Counted from the first letter of the stretch, positions 34,803-47,804 are shown. The stretch is DNA of 64,000 bases from Prunus persica (GCF_000346465.2 NC_034011.1:15054115-15118114); one strand, 5' to 3'. The notes: a model not told the origin generated them from the letters alone. Made by a program: numbers and translations.

Positions 34803-36484
34803 AAGAGGGAAATTTTGAATTGTTGCAGACATAGGAACCAAAAATGAAAAGAAAAAAAAGAAAACAAACAGCATGCCAAATAATCCTGCTTACTTTATGG
34901 GATCAAGTTCATTCCTTCACAGTAACCTTGCCAATATATTCACACTAACCAAAGCACCACCATCGAGTCAAGTAAGAAATAGCATGCTAAGAGCCGTGAG
35001 TGGCTTCCTAGACTTCCTCCTTTCAAGGGTTGACCGCCTAGTTCTCTTATCTATTGATTCAAGCCACTTCTCTCCTGGGTTGATGCATGGGTAATAGCTA
35101 CATTTGGAGCTGTGCCTGACATTCATTTAAGGTAATGAATATGAACTTATATAAAGAGAAGATGACATAACCTGAAGCAAGAAGAAGAATAGGACAAAAC
35201 TTGAAGCAAGAAGGAGAAAAAAAAAGAGGACGACAAAACACGAAGAAGAAGGAAAAAAAAAAAAAAAAGAGCTTCGGACGTCAAATATCTCATTGGTTGG
35301 GTGTTAGGGTTTTTTTTTATTTTTTTTTAATTAGGAGTAAATTGAGTTTTTGTTTTAGGATGATGTGTCAACGTTTAAATCCGTTAGATTAAATTTTAAT
35401 GAGGTGGCGTATGGAGAACAAAAGTAAAGCAGATCATGGTAGAGAAAATCAGAGCAGAGGATCCAGATCCTTCAAACGCTAAAGGAAAAATTATAATCCT
35501 TTAATGGTAAATTTAAATAGGCCACAAACCCAAACTAAAGTCAACACTAAACTAATAAATTTAGAGTCAAATGTTACAAAACAAAAATAACAAAAAGGAA
35601 TTCAACTCTCTGGAGTCACTCACTAGAAGTAAACAAATAACATAACACAACTACATGTTCGGAAGCTCCTCGCCTCTAACTGCTAAACAGCTACTCTTTA
35701 GGATGAACCCCTACATGTACCATGGAATGGTGTACCGGGTCATAGTGGCAGATTGAGGAATTTTTCTTGTTGGGAGTGAAATGTGGAAATGTAAAGCAGT
35801 TAGATTGAAGAGAAAGATCTTAAATATTAATTAACAAAATGCTCGTTCATAGTGGAGCACAAAATAGTACAATTCCCAATTGTCCACGATGCGTTTATAT
35901 TTTTTGAAAACTCTCCATCATAACAAAGTTACAAATGCTATACTAAACAAATAAATTATTCCTAAATCACTATAGATTAATGCCTAATGATAACTCCTTA
36001 GGTGAATTTAGCAAGGCTGTAAATTAATGAGAGATTACTTTGCCTTTTTCTTGGACGGATGATGCTCAAATATCAAGTTAGAAAAGCATGTTATCATGTT
36101 AACATAACATGTAATTAACGTAAACTAGAAGCATTACATACGGAACAAAGTTTCAATAACATATATGGTTTAGTAATTTCCACATGAATAAAATAAAGAC
36201 GTCACATCTCAGATTCTAATATTACGTACATGTATGCATCTACCAAAATATGCGAAGAAACAATACTTCAATGCAGTAAGGGTATAATTGTAATTTAGTA
36301 ATTTTAGGGGTAAAATTGCAATTACCAAGGAAACTTGCAAGCATAAATGGATAGATAGATTTTGTCGTGATGATCACAATTGTGAAAACAGAAACAAAAA
36401 CGGAGGTTCGGATAGCCCAAATGAGCTGGTCAAAATTTGAGTCAACATGATGACGTCAGTGCCTACTTCTAACCACCATAACTC
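34803..36484. other. Intergenic, upstream of the FRS pseudogene
   Basis: The part next to 34802 is probably the leader intron and 5' leader of the FRS gene. An A/G-rich stretch lies at 35170-35275. No other gene, inverted repeat or array is evident up to the LINE. Confidence 0.45.
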
Positions 36485-36988
36485 TCTTATATAACAAACA
36501 CAAGGTAATGCCTCCCTCTAATTCCCTCTCTAAAATGGGAGCTCCCTCACCTATGTGTGAGAAACCAAATCAGAAAAACAAAACTGAAGAAAACAAGCTA
36601 CATCACATTCAAGACTACCAACCACCAAAGATGCATGAAGTTCGCCTGGACTTTATGACTCTGAAACTTTATCTCGACTTTCTGACTATTGGCAATATGC
36701 ACAGGGGTATTTATCCAGGCCAACCACCTAAAAGGGAAATTAATGGAGATCTTCCAAATCTACATTTTTTGGAGTGTTAAGATACTTGCTTGGTACAGTG
36801 CTTGGACCAATAACTGCACTCAGGAAAATGACCATTGTATCTTTCCTTGGAGCCTTCATAGACTGAAGTTTGTCTCCCAGCCTCAAACAACCCTCAGGAA
36901 GCAAATTTTGGCCATCTGCTATTCTGTTACCTTACTTACCCTGTACATCTCAAAAACCAACTTCTGTAACCTATCTCAGTAGTCCAAT

Positions 36989-38058
36989 ATGGACAACGCC
37001 AAGATTGAGGAGTTGGTGATCAAGCTTGAGGAATCTCTAGGATTTTCAACCTTAGAGAGTGGTCCAAAGCTGACAGGGCAATCATTGCAAACAAGGTACC
37101 AAATAGGGGTGCCATAAAGAATATCCTAATGAAAGCTTGGGAAAGTTTTGGTGAGGCAAAAATCATGTACATGAAGGACAATATCTTCACCATTTTGGTT
37201 CAGGACAAGGATATGGCTGACAAGATCATTGAAGAAGGTCCTTAGTCTGTTATGGATTTTTGCTTCTCTGTGCAGCAGTGGCCAAGTAACTTGGCAATTA
37301 AGGAGGCTCCCACACACATGGTGGCGTACTGGATTCAAGTTCATGGGATTCCAAGAACCTTATGTCAATAGGAAATGCCAAGGAGATTGGAGAGAAGCTT
37401 GGAGCTATTCTTGAGGTGGAGGATCCATGGAACAAAGGCTGAAGAGGCTTCCTTAGAATACATACGTTGATTGACACCACAAACCCCCTGGCTGCAAGCT
37501 TTTGGCTTTCGAGACCAGAAGGACCAAATACATAGGCAGAGCTAAAGTATCAAAGGTTGTCTGATTTCTGCTTTGATTGTGGTAGGCTGTGTCATACACA
37601 AAATGGATGCAAGTTCCATCCAAAAAAAATGAGGATGGTAAGTCTGCTGCTCTTCGTGAAAGGCGTAACTAGGTCAGTCTCAATGTTCCAAGAGGTGTTT
37701 GCCGCCGAGCAGGGCAGACAGGTGTGCTGAACCCGGGCTCTAGAGTGGCGCATGTGGCCCAAAAAAGTGGAGAAAATGAGATTGTTAAGGGAACAACAAC
37801 GGGTCTTGGCACACTGACCAAAGCACACCTAAAGCCGAGCAATGGTCACAATCAGAAGGTACAAAGAATTTAATGTTACGAAGGCAAACGGCTAATTCCC
37901 CTCTTAGTTACAAGACATATGGGAGGGCGGATGGGGATACACAGAAAGGAGATGGGAATGGACAGAGTTCAAACCTTGAAATGCAGCTGTATGACTGGAA
38001 TGCTACAGGCGTCAGAGATAATCCCAACCATCAGGGTGTGATCTTGGTGAAGGAATAG
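36989..38058 (+). pseudogene. LINE ORF1 (nucleic-acid-binding protein), broken
   Basis: ATG at 36989 opens MDNAKIEELVIKLEES, which soon meets stops and frame changes. Further on a CCHC zinc knuckle is readable at about 37570-37612 (CFDCGRLCHTQNGC, spacing C-X2-C-X4-H-X4-C). Parts in between (VTWQLRRLPHTWW region, 37280-37420) recall the DUF4283-type domain of plant LINE ORF1. The intact protein would coat LINE RNA. Several frames have to be combined to follow it, so it is not functional. Confidence 0.65.
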
Positions 38059-38659
38059 AGTCCAAGTCAATGGGCATGGCCCTATGGGAAGACGTCCCTT
38101 ATCACTTTTGAGGAAAGACCCAAATGGGCCCAATCCCAGTTCTTGTTTGGGCACCACTTTGTAACTAATTGGGCCACTCCTGGGCTTGTAAGAGAAGGCC
38201 CAAGGTCAAGTTGGATTTGAATACTCAGAACCCTCACAAGTGCTTGAGCCCACCCAAGTAAACTCTTTTGATACTATGCCAAAGGAGCAACTGCTTGGAC
38301 CTATTATTAATGTGGATCTTGCTTTTGAAAAAATGGGTTTTAAATGTGAAGCTGAGCCAGGATGGAAGGAGGTTGGAAAAGAGGGCAAACGTAGAAAGGT
38401 TATGAGTGGGGATAATGAAGCTGAAAAAGGGCACACAAAGGGGAGTAGACAGCGAAGGTGCATTAAGAGCCAAGAGCTCACAAGAAATCTAAGATCAAAG
38501 GCAAGAGCCCCAAAGTTCTTGATTTTTCGGAGGAGGGTTTGACTGATGTTCAGGTGGATCTGGCCCTATATGGGATATTGGGAGATGATCAACAAAGAAG
38601 AAGAAGTAGAGAGTTTGTCACAAAAGATTGTGAAAATGGCGGTGGTGGCTGGCCTACAG

Positions 38660-41600
38660 CCACAAGGTCGCCATGAGCTATATCTTCCAGAACTATCAGG
38701 GGCTTGGGTCAGACCTAACAGTTCGGTCTCTTCGTGAGACAATAAGAAAGAAAAGGCCTTCTATTGTATTTCTTATGGAAACAATAGGTTATCAAAGATT
38801 GCAAAGGAGATGGGATTTAATTATGATACTGCTGTGGACCCAGAAGGGATTGCAGGAGGTTTATGCCTATGGTGGGATGACAAAGTCAAGCTAAAGGTGA
38901 GCAGAAAATCAAAAAAATCTTATTCACACAAGGGTGGAATTTGTAGCAACATGAGTGAAATTCAGGGCTTTATGGGTTTAAAGGACGCCCTACCGGGAGG
39001 AAAAAGAGTCTTTTTGGGATTGGTTAGGTACAACTATGCAGTCTACAGTGATACCACGGATATGTATTAGAGATTTTCATGAAATTTATGGGCGTTTGAA
39101 AAAAAGGATGGGCCGGCTTTTGATAGCAGAAGAAGGAGATATATACATGACTTTATGGATAAGATGCATACTTTGGATTTGGGGTATCAAGGACAAGCTT
39201 TCACCTGGAGCGGAAAAAGGGCTGATGGTGTGCTCATTCAGGAGAGGCTAGACAGAGGTTTAATTAACACCCAATGGCAAGAAGAGTGGCCAAATTCTTC
39301 CATTACTCATCTGCCTGTCATGGGCTCTGACCATTGTCCCATATTTTTGGAGACAGAATCTCGAATAAGAAGAGGTTTTAAGCCTTTTAAGTTTGAGGTT
39401 TTTTGGACTTATGATCCTGAGTGTAGAGAAGTGGTTGACAGAAGTTGGCGAAGGGAATTTCATGAATGCTTGTGTGGGGAAGAAAAAACAGCGGTGTCGT
39501 GTGGATTTGCGAAAGTGGAGTGATGAATTTTTTTAAAATAATCTTAAAATTGCAAATTCCTTGTTGGCAGAGCTTGATCAACTGCAGCTGAACTGGGATG
39601 CAAACAATGAAAATATTGGGCAAGTAGGGAAAAAGCTCAATGATGTTTGGAGGCATGAGGAGTTGTATTGGAAGCACAGGGCAAAAACCAAGTGGCTCAA
39701 AGAAGGAGATACAAATATTGCCTTTTTCCACAATAGTACGGTTCAAAAAAGGAGGAGAAATCGGGTTGCCCTGATAAAAAAAACCAAAATGGTGACTGGG
39801 AGTGTAACGATTCTTAGGTTCGTAATTCCATTGAGGCATACTTCTAGAATTTGTTTACTTCTGAAGGCCAGAGAGACTAGGGTGATATCTTATCTTTTGT
39901 CTCTCCAATAATCACTGAGGATATTAACACAAACTTAATGGCCCCAATAAATGATGAGGAGATTAGACATGTTGTTTTTCAAAAGTATTGGAGCATTATT
40001 GGTGAGGATATGAGTAGGTTGGTTAAAATATTTTTCTTAGAGAACAAAAATATTTCTGCTATGAATAAAACAGAGATTGCTCTTGTCCCAAAGGTTTCGA
40101 ACTCGGAGTTGGTCACTTAATTCTGCCCTATTGCATTATGCAACTATTCTTACAGGATAATCTTGAAGATTCTCGCTAATCACCTTCAACCCCTACTTAA
40201 ATGCGATCATTTCTCCCAAACAATGTGCGTTTATTCCTGGAAGGTAAATTCAAGATAATATTTTTATAGCACATGAAGCCTTCCACTATCTAAAGATTAG
40301 AAGAGCTACTAGCATTTTTGAAATGGGACTGAAGCTAGATATGAATAAAGCTTACGATAGAATCGAGTGGGATTTCCTCCAATAAGTGTTATTGAAATGG
40401 GTTATGCAAAGATTTAGGTACAAAAGATGATGAACTGTGTTCCTTCACTGAAGTTCTCTATGATAATCAATGGAAAGACGGGGTGTTTTCAAGCCAACGA
40501 GGACAATTCGCCAGGGGGACCCTATATCTTCCTCTTTATTCATAATTGTCAGTGAAGTCCTGTCTTTTATGCTTAACCATGCAGAAGTGAGAGACTTCCT
40601 TTAAGGATTAATTTTGGCAAGAGGGGCCCGACCCTAACTCACCTATTTTTTGCAGACAACTCCCTCCTATTTCTCAAAGCTACGAGTCAAAATTGCAGAG
40701 TTGTGAGACAAATTCTCAATTCTTACTACAAGGCCTCGGGTCAAATTGTCAATCTGGAAAAATCTAACTTGTTTTTCAGTCATAACACTTTGGCTGAGGT
40801 GAAAGAGGAGATGAAAGCTTCTCTTAACGTAACCTGGAAAATATCTTGGCCTTCGAACAATATGTGGGAGATCAAAAAAGGAGGCTTTGGCTTTTGTGAA
40901 GGAGAAAATCTTGAATAAGGTGCAATGATGGAAGCAAAGCTTACTCACACAAGCAGGATGAGACGTGTTGATAAAGTCTGTGACTCAAGCAATTCCCTTT
41001 AATCCCATGTCTGTGTTTTCATTTCCCAACGGTTTCTGCAAGGAGATTGATAGCATCCTTGCCAACCTTTGGTGGGGACATAGCCAGGAAGCAAATAAAA
41101 TTCATTGGATTAGTTGGAAGGATTTAGGGCTGCCAAAGAAGGAAGGAGGGATGGGTTTGAGGAGCCTAAGAGATTTCAATACTGCCTTATTAGCCAAGCA
41201 ATGTTGGAGATTGATTATGGAGTCAGATGCTTCTGGGGCTAAATTAATTAAGAGCCGATACTTTCCAAAAAATGACGCCATCTTCAGCGGCGTGCGGTGG
41301 CAAGTTTTGGATGGAAATCGGATTAAATTGTGGACTGACAAGTGGATTCCTTGCTCCGCTGATCGTCTTTTAATGCCAAAGCCAAGTGTGGAGGTAAATG
41401 AGGAGGAAAAAGTTGAAATAATTATAAACCCTTCAACCTGTGTCTGGAATGTGAATGCTGTTGATAGACAAGTTAATGTCAGGGATGCTTGTTTGATTAA
41501 AGCTATGCCTTTAGGTGATGGGAGTGAAGCTGACAGAATTGTGTAGCCTTTCAATCATGATGGAAGATTTACTGTAAAATCTAGGTATAATTTACTCATC

Positions 41601-42552
41601 TATGCTTCTCTTAGTTCTAAAACCAGTAGTCCTTCTAGGTCTTGGGGCAATATAAAAGATATGTGGAAGTCAATATGGAATTTGAAGCTGGTGCCAAAAC
41701 TAAAGTTTTTTTATGGAGAATTTGTAAGGGTTTCTTATCGACTTGTTAGGCTTTGTGTAGGTCACCTTGGTCCCTCGCCTCTTTGCCCTTTATGTGGAGA
41801 GTTTCCTAAATATGAAGAGCTTTTCTTACTATTATGCAATTGGGTTCAAAGAGCTTGGTTTGGAGGCCCTTTTTGTTATAAAATAGATAGAATAAGTATT
41901 ACAACAATTGGTGAGTGGCTAAAGAGGACATTGTAGCTCCCTCAAAATTCTACTCACTATTGATCTTGGTTCGTGGACCAAATTGTCCACACTTGTTGGA
42001 GTATTTGGAAATGTCAATGTGCTGCTGTCTTTAAGGGTGTTCAAGTGTGCCTGGGGAAGACTTTGTGCTGCCCAATCTATGATTAGCGAGTTTATGCAAG
42101 TGCAAACTGAGTCTGTGATGAATATGAATGATAATGGTGATGAGAATGGGGCGACAGAGGCAAGACAGTCTACCCCTCCCCATGCATATTGTAAAGTAAA
42201 TGTTGATGCTTTATGGGAGGGAGGTTCAAAGCTAGTGGGGTTGGGTGTGGTGGTTTGGAACTCGAATGCTATGTGTTTAGGCGGCAACTGTAATACCAGA
42301 CTGGCAGGATTGGCTATTAAGGCGGAGGCTCATGCTGCTTTGAGAGTGGAGTACATGTGGCTGCTCAAATGGTTATATCACATGTGGTTTTTGAATCTGA
42401 TTCAAAGGAGTTGGTCCAGTTTGTCAAAGGCCATATTCAGAAGAGTAGATGGACTATCTTCCCCTTCTAATTGCAATTCAAAGAGTTTGCAGTGGTTTCA
42501 ATTTGTGTTCTTGGAACTGGGTGCACCTTGGTGCAAACAAAGTAGCAGATGA
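38660..42552 (+). pseudogene. LINE ORF2 (endonuclease, RT, RNase H), broken
   Basis: Domains readable in several frames are as follows. The APE-type endonuclease is at 38673-39500 (NYQGLGSDLTVRSLRETI, LWWDD, FTWSGKRADG, ERLDRGL, SDHCPIFLE). The reverse transcriptase is at about 39940-40900 (LKLDMNKAYDRIEWDFLQ, then FADNSLLF). The RT C-terminal region is at 40965-41546 (NLWWGHSQEANKIHWISW, KEGGMGLRSL). A zf-RVT module is at 41661-41936 (CPLCGEFPKYEELFLL). RNase H is at 42180-42552 (CKVNVDALWEGG, AIKAEAHAALRVE). The RT motif normally written FADD is FADN here, so even the catalytic Asp is lost. Stops and frameshifts separate nearly every domain. Confidence 0.82.
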
Positions 42553-42972
42553 GGCAGCTTCTTGAGCAAGAAGGAGGATGTGTGACGAGGTTTGGGAATC
42601 TAGCCTCTCATCCTTTTTGGTATTTGTGATGCAAGCTGATGGGCTCCCATGTCCACCTACGATGTGAGTCCCGGCTGTTAGAGGCAGACATGTTCCCTAC
42701 TGGGAGGTGTCATAGGTTTGGCCTCTAACAAAATTTGCTTTTGTTTCGCCATAGCTTGTATTTTATCTTTTCTTTTGTTGTGGCTGCTTTAGTTTTGCTA
42801 TAGCTTGTTTTTCTTCTTTCTTTTCTCTGGCTATTGGTAGCTTTGTTGTTCTCTGGTTGTGGCTGTGGGTAGCCTAGTTCTATGTTTGTACTTCTCTTTC
42901 GGTTGGAATGAAAGTGCACTTGACCAAACCAAAAAACAAAAAAAAAATTTCTTATATACCAGCTACAATTAC

Positions 42973-43341
42973 GGTGTGTTTGGATAAGGGAAATAAACTT
43001 GGGATTTTGACCAAAGTCAGAATTTCTAAATAGACATGAACCAATTCCCGTGTTTGGATAAGAAAACATAGAAATTTAGAAATTCTGCGCGGGAAAAAAC
43101 ATGGAATTTGGAGATCATAAATCCCAACTTTAAATTCTATCTAAAAGTCGTCATTTCTTAAATCCCAAGAGAGATTGAGTTTTTAAAACATATCAATTTA
43201 CAAATAAAAGTTAAATTCCGTGTTTTAAATTCGTCACCCAAACAAGAAACTTTACAATTTCTAGAACATTAATTTCCGTCATTTTAAATTCCGTCATTTA
43301 TGAAATCCTTTGTACTTTTAAATTTCCTCATCCAAACGCAC
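42973..43341. mobile_element. MITE with GTGTGTTTGGATAAGG-type ends
   Basis: Left end GGTGTGTTTGGATAAGG and right end CCTCATCCAAACGCACT are inverted copies with few mismatches; subterminal parts also pair (AAATTTAGAAATTC / TAAATTTCC). A second GTTTGGATAAG copy occurs at 43051. The superfamily (hAT or PIF-like) is unclear because no target duplication was recognised. It begins 15 bp after the LINE target site. Confidence 0.65.
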
Positions 43342-43826
43342 TGAGAATCTGTGTGTGTGAAAAGTTGTGTGCCGATGAAGTGGTTGTCTTGACATGAACA
43401 CTACCTAGAAAAATCAGAACTTCCCTCCATGATGTCTAACTTGTTTCTTAACCAAATCGAGCAAAAAATAAATCGATTTCTTAATAAATCGTTCGTGTAG
43501 GAGATTAAAATTTGGTATGTTGATGGTTCTATATTAAATTTGGGAAATGATTTTCCCACTCTCATTTTCTCCACTTACACTCCCTTTTGCTTTTTAATAC
43601 TTTTTAATTAATCTTTTTCTTTTTTTTCTTTTTTTTTTCCTACTCTACCCTCCTACATTAAGGTTTTGATAACTAAAATGAAGAAAAGTTAAATAAAACA
43701 AAAAACAAAAAAAAACCCAAGCCCACCCATTAATACCGACACCATTCCCATCCCAAGCAATCACCAACCCCACCCCCACCCCAAAACCCAGCTACATTGG
43801 CCAACCTCCTCCATCCATCTAACCCT

Positions 43827-43827
<1 letters not shown>

Positions 43828-43869
<42 letters not shown>
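43828..43869. repeat. (CT)n microsatellite
   Basis: About 20 uninterrupted CT units. The reverse-strand frame across it (43730-43942) is not a gene. Confidence 0.9.
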
Positions 43870-43873
<4 letters not shown>

Positions 43874-44235
43874 AAACTTATCAAGACACCTCGCCCCCTC
43901 CTCCTTCGGCGAACCCAGCAGCAACACCACCATCACCTTCACATCACCTGATACGATGCCACAATACCAAATCTAACCCAAAAACTAGCATGTCATTCTA
44001 AACCCCTACCCCATCAGATCTGGCCTTCAACACCGACGAGCTATTGGATGTTAAGATTTCAGAGGGACAGACCCTTGGCCCACCACTAGCAACATCGATA
44101 TTGTCCCCAACTTAACCACCTGTTTAGCAGGTATGGGGTTTTATACAAAAGGCCTCGATGTTATTAGGAGTGGAACCACGTTTGTTTGATTTGGGTTTAA
44201 TTGGGCCCAGTCAACCGACCCGCTCTGATACCAAT

Positions 44236-45600
44236 GGCTGACTTGTTATCACATAGTAATTCCATTGGCTTTTCTGGCTTGAACCACAATTCTGTCAATA
44301 GTCTTCTTATTCATAGTAATTCACAAACTCCTTGAGCCATTCCTCGATACTCTGCTTCAGCACTAGATCGAGAAACTACATTTTGTTTCTTACTCCGCCA
44401 AGTGACTAGGTTACCTCCCACAAAAGTGAAGTAACCTGAAGTAGAGCGTCTGTAAGGAACCAGCCCAATCAGCATATGTTTTTGGAGAATGTTAACCCTT
44501 TCCCAGGTGCTGACTTTAAGTATCTTAAGATCCGATCAACTGCATTCCTATGGGACACACTGGGTGAATGCATAAACTGACTAACCACACTCACAGCATA
44601 TGCAATACATGGTCTTGTGTGAGCTAAATATATCAACCTTCCAACAAGGCGTTGGTACTGTTCCTTATTGGTTGGTTCTTGATCCATGTCGTCACATAAC
44701 TTGTGATTCATCTCGATGGGTGTATCAACAGGTTTGCATCCAAGCATTCCTGTTTCAATGAGCAGATCTAATACATACTTCCTTTGAGACAGAAATATAC
44801 CAATTATGGACATGGCTACTTCAATTCCTGGAAACTGCTTCAGATCACCTAAATCTTTCATCTCAAATTCCTGAGACAAATACTTCTGCAGTTTCAGTTG
44901 CTCTCTTGTGTTGTTTCCAGTTAAGACTGTCATCCACATAAACAATCAATGCAGTAAGTCTTCTTCCATCACGCTTCAAGAACAAAGTGTGATCTGCATT
45001 ACTCTGTATATATCCAAAATTCTTCATGGATTTAGTGAATCTGCCAAACCATGCCCTAAAGGATTGCTTTAACCCATACAATGAATTTCTGAGTTTGCAA
45101 ACTTGATTCTCCTTGTCGCGAGCTAAGTTACATCCTGGTGGCAAGTCCATATATACTTCTTCTTCCAAGTCTCCATGTAAGAAAGTATTTTTGACATCAA
45201 ACTGATGTAACGGCCAATCGAGATTTGCTGCTAGAGACAGAAGGACTCTGATAGTTTTAATCTTGGCTACTGGAGCAAAGGTCTCTTGGTAGTCTATCCC
45301 ATATCTTTGCGTGTACCCCTTCGCCACCAATCTAGCTTTATATCTTTCAATGGATCCATCTGCTTTGTGTTTCACAGTATAAATCCACCTACATCCCACT
45401 ATCTTCTTGTGCCATTTTTCTGGAGAGCTCGCATTTCTTCATTCATGATTTCTTTCCATTTTGAGTCTTCTAGTACTTCAGTTACATTGTTGGGAATGGG
45501 TATGTCAGCAAACTGCTTCACAAAGTGTACCCGTGACTCTGATAGTCTGCTGATGGATACATAATTGTTGATGGGATATTTCCCTTTTGCATTAAGATCT
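44236..45600 (-). pseudogene. Copia reverse transcriptase and RNase H, broken
   Basis: Reverse strand. The frame at 45399-44863 carries the RT core (VAKGYTQRYGIDYQETFAPV, HQFDVKNTFLHGDLEEEVYM, NSLYGLKQSFRAWF, and the catalytic IVYVDD). A frameshift follows YVDD (near 44935), and 44945-44469 continues with KYLSQEFEMKDLGDLKQFPG and RLVGRLIYLAHTRP. RNase H follows after further frame changes (GGNLVTWRSKKQNVVSRSSA, MELLCDNKSA) and stops abruptly at about 44240. Copia RT copies element RNA in cytoplasmic particles; this copy cannot. Confidence 0.85.
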
Positions 45601-45834
45601 GCTTCATAGTGAACTGGAGGTTTTCCACGGTTCTTTCGTTTTAAAAGTTGATATGCAGGCTCTGTGCCTTCTGAAATTAAATCATCATGGGATATTTCAT
45701 TAATGTTATCAGTTTCAGGAGAAGATGTTACTTGAATGACATCCTCAGCAGGTGATTGGTGTGGTACTGGAGCTGAAGAATTCTCCTACATGGGCAAAAA
45801 CTCCTCAATGATGATCTCCTCCTGAGTTTGACAG

Positions 45835-46035
45835 CAGGGAGACGATCGGTCGCTGTCCTCTGGAGACCAGTCGCTTTTGCAAAGAGTCAAAATTTCGGGG
45901 GGTGTCCGGTCGCTTTTGCACAGAGTCGGAATTTCGGGAGGCGTCCGGTCGCTTTCCACTTACGACCGGTCGCTTTTGCACAGAGTTGAATTCTCGCTAA
46001 GTGACTGGTCGCTATAATCGGGCGACCGGTTGTTT
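45835..46035. repeat. Repeated linker in copia pol (about 40-60 bp units)
   Basis: Four copies of a word like CCGGTCGCTTTTGCACAGAG with GTCCGGTCGCT spacers. Read on the reverse strand they encode a repeated SDRTPPEI/LCKSD peptide between integrase and reverse transcriptase. Confidence 0.75.
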
Positions 46036-46448
46036 TCAATCTGGGACGTTTCTGCAAGAAAACATTCAGAAATTGGAGAAGTGTTGGCATTTTGATCCTC
46101 ATCATGGACGGCCGAAAAATATATGTCGGATTCCTGAAACACAACATCCATAGAAGTATAGACTTTCTGACTCGAAGGATGATAACACCGGTACCCTTTC
46201 TGATGAGGTGCATAGCCGATGAAAACACATTTTTTGGCGCGGGGATCCAATTGACTGCGTTGGTGATCATGTAAGTGGACGAAGACCACACAACCAAAGA
46301 TCCGGGGTTCTAGGTTTTTGGTAGGAGGTATTTGGAGATGGTGGTAGAGTGTTTGATGGGGGGTTTGGAAATTGAGGATACTGGAGGGAATCCGATTGAT
46401 AAGGTATGCTACAAAGAGGACGGCTTCTCCCCAAAAGGACTAAGGCAT

Positions 46449-46550
46449 ATTGGCACCAAGGAGAGAGGCACGAACCACTTATTGGCACCAAGGAGAGAGG
46501 CACGAACCACTTATTGGCACCAAGGAGAGAGGCACGAACCACTTTCAATA
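46449..46550. repeat. 34-bp tandem repeat, three units, in copia integrase
   Basis: ATTGGCACCAAGGAGAGAGG starts at 46449, 46483 and 46517, followed each time by CACGAACCACTT. A 34-bp unit is not a multiple of three, so each added copy shifts the integrase frame. Confidence 0.9.
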
Positions 46551-47804
46551 AGTGTCTATTCTTTCGTTCAGCCACACCATTCTGTTGAGGAGTGTAAGGG
46601 CATGAGCGTTGATGTATGATGCCATGATCTTGTAAGAACTGATTAAGATCATGGTTGAGAAATTCTCCGCCATTGTCAGACCGAAGAACCTGAATTCTGG
46701 TATGAAATTGTGTCTTTACCATTTGATAGAACTGTTAAAATTTGGAACTAACTTCCTCTTTTATTTGGAGAAAAGAAACCCAGGTCATACGTGTGCAATC
46801 ATCGATAAATGTGACAAACCATCTAGCTCCCTCAAGAGTGGTAATTTTAACCGGGCCCCAAACATCAGAATGAACAAGAGAAAAGGGAACCAAACTTTTA
46901 TGTGAAACTTAAGGGAAAAGGAACATGATGGCTCTTGGCTAGTTCATAGATGTCACACGTAAAACTGGAGATATCTAACTGGAAAAATAAGGAATGAAAT
47001 AGCTTCTGTAAATATCCAAACGACGCATGTCCAAGAGGTCAATGCCATAACCATACTTCGGAAGTTTGCTTCTCAACACTCGTACCCCCAATTTTGTAAG
47101 CTTGACTGAGGCTGGCTTCACTGTCAGAGGCCAAGTCCAGATAGTAGAGTTTGCCCCTCCTAGTACCACAACCAATCGTCTTGCTGTTGAGGATGTCCTG
47201 AAAAACACAATGAGTAGGCCAAAAGGTTACAGTGCAATTCAAAGCCATAGTAATTTGGGCAACAGACAAAAGATTATGATGTAAGGATGGAACAATCAAC
47301 ACAGAATCCAAAGTGAGGGAGTCAGAGAGAGAGAGAGAGGGAACCCTCCCCAATTACTGGGGAAGGGGTATCATTGCCATTAGACACCACCGATTGAGAA
47401 GACGGTGTATGAGAGGTAAGTTGTCCAGGATCAAAGGTCATGTGATCAGTGGCTCCGGTGTCAATGACCCAAATATGTTGCTTTGAAGAACTATGCAAAA
47501 CATAACCGTGGGAACTTGTTGTGGCAATTTCAGAGGATGGGGAAGTGAAGGAAGCGGTTTGGGAAAATGAGACGATATTCATGGCAGTAGAAGGATTTAA
47601 GAATAAGATAACAAAAAAAGAATTTGTTTTTAGGGTTTTGTGATAAGAGGATATAAGGATTCGGGTATGAAGATCTGAATCTGAAGCTGTAAATATGAGG
47701 AATTTGATTTAGGGTTTGGGTGTGAAGAAATTTGATATGAGGATTTAGGGTTTGTGTTTGAAGAAAATTTGATATGAGAATTTAGAGACAATCGAGGATC
47801 GATT

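Larger units (their letters stand above)
36494..42949 (+). mobile_element. L1-type LINE, full length but decayed
   Basis: A non-LTR retrotransposon with a 5' leader (36494-36988), a broken ORF1, a broken ORF2 and a 3' end with an A-rich tail (42930-42947). TCTTATATA precedes it (36485-36493) and follows the tail (42950-42958); I read this as a 9-bp target duplication, although a chance match is possible in AT-rich DNA. Order and domains (zinc knuckle; endonuclease, reverse transcriptase, zf-RVT, RNase H) are those of plant L1 elements. Many frameshifts and stops show that it is inactive. Confidence 0.85.
45790..47582 (-). pseudogene. Copia protease and integrase, broken
   Basis: Reverse strand. 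The protease motif WVIDTGATDHMT lies at about 47430-47480. The GAG-pre-integrase zinc module is at 47060-46925 (LWHRPLGHASFGYLQK, then CDICELAKSH). Integrase core motifs are in 46722-46267 (LRSDNGGEFLNHDL with catalytic Asp, GVAERKNRHLL with Glu). A 34-bp triplication (46449-46550) disrupts the frame after RASLLGA. The linker towards RT (46297-45790) contains a repeated peptide (see separate entry). Stops and frameshifts make it non-functional. Confidence 0.82.
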
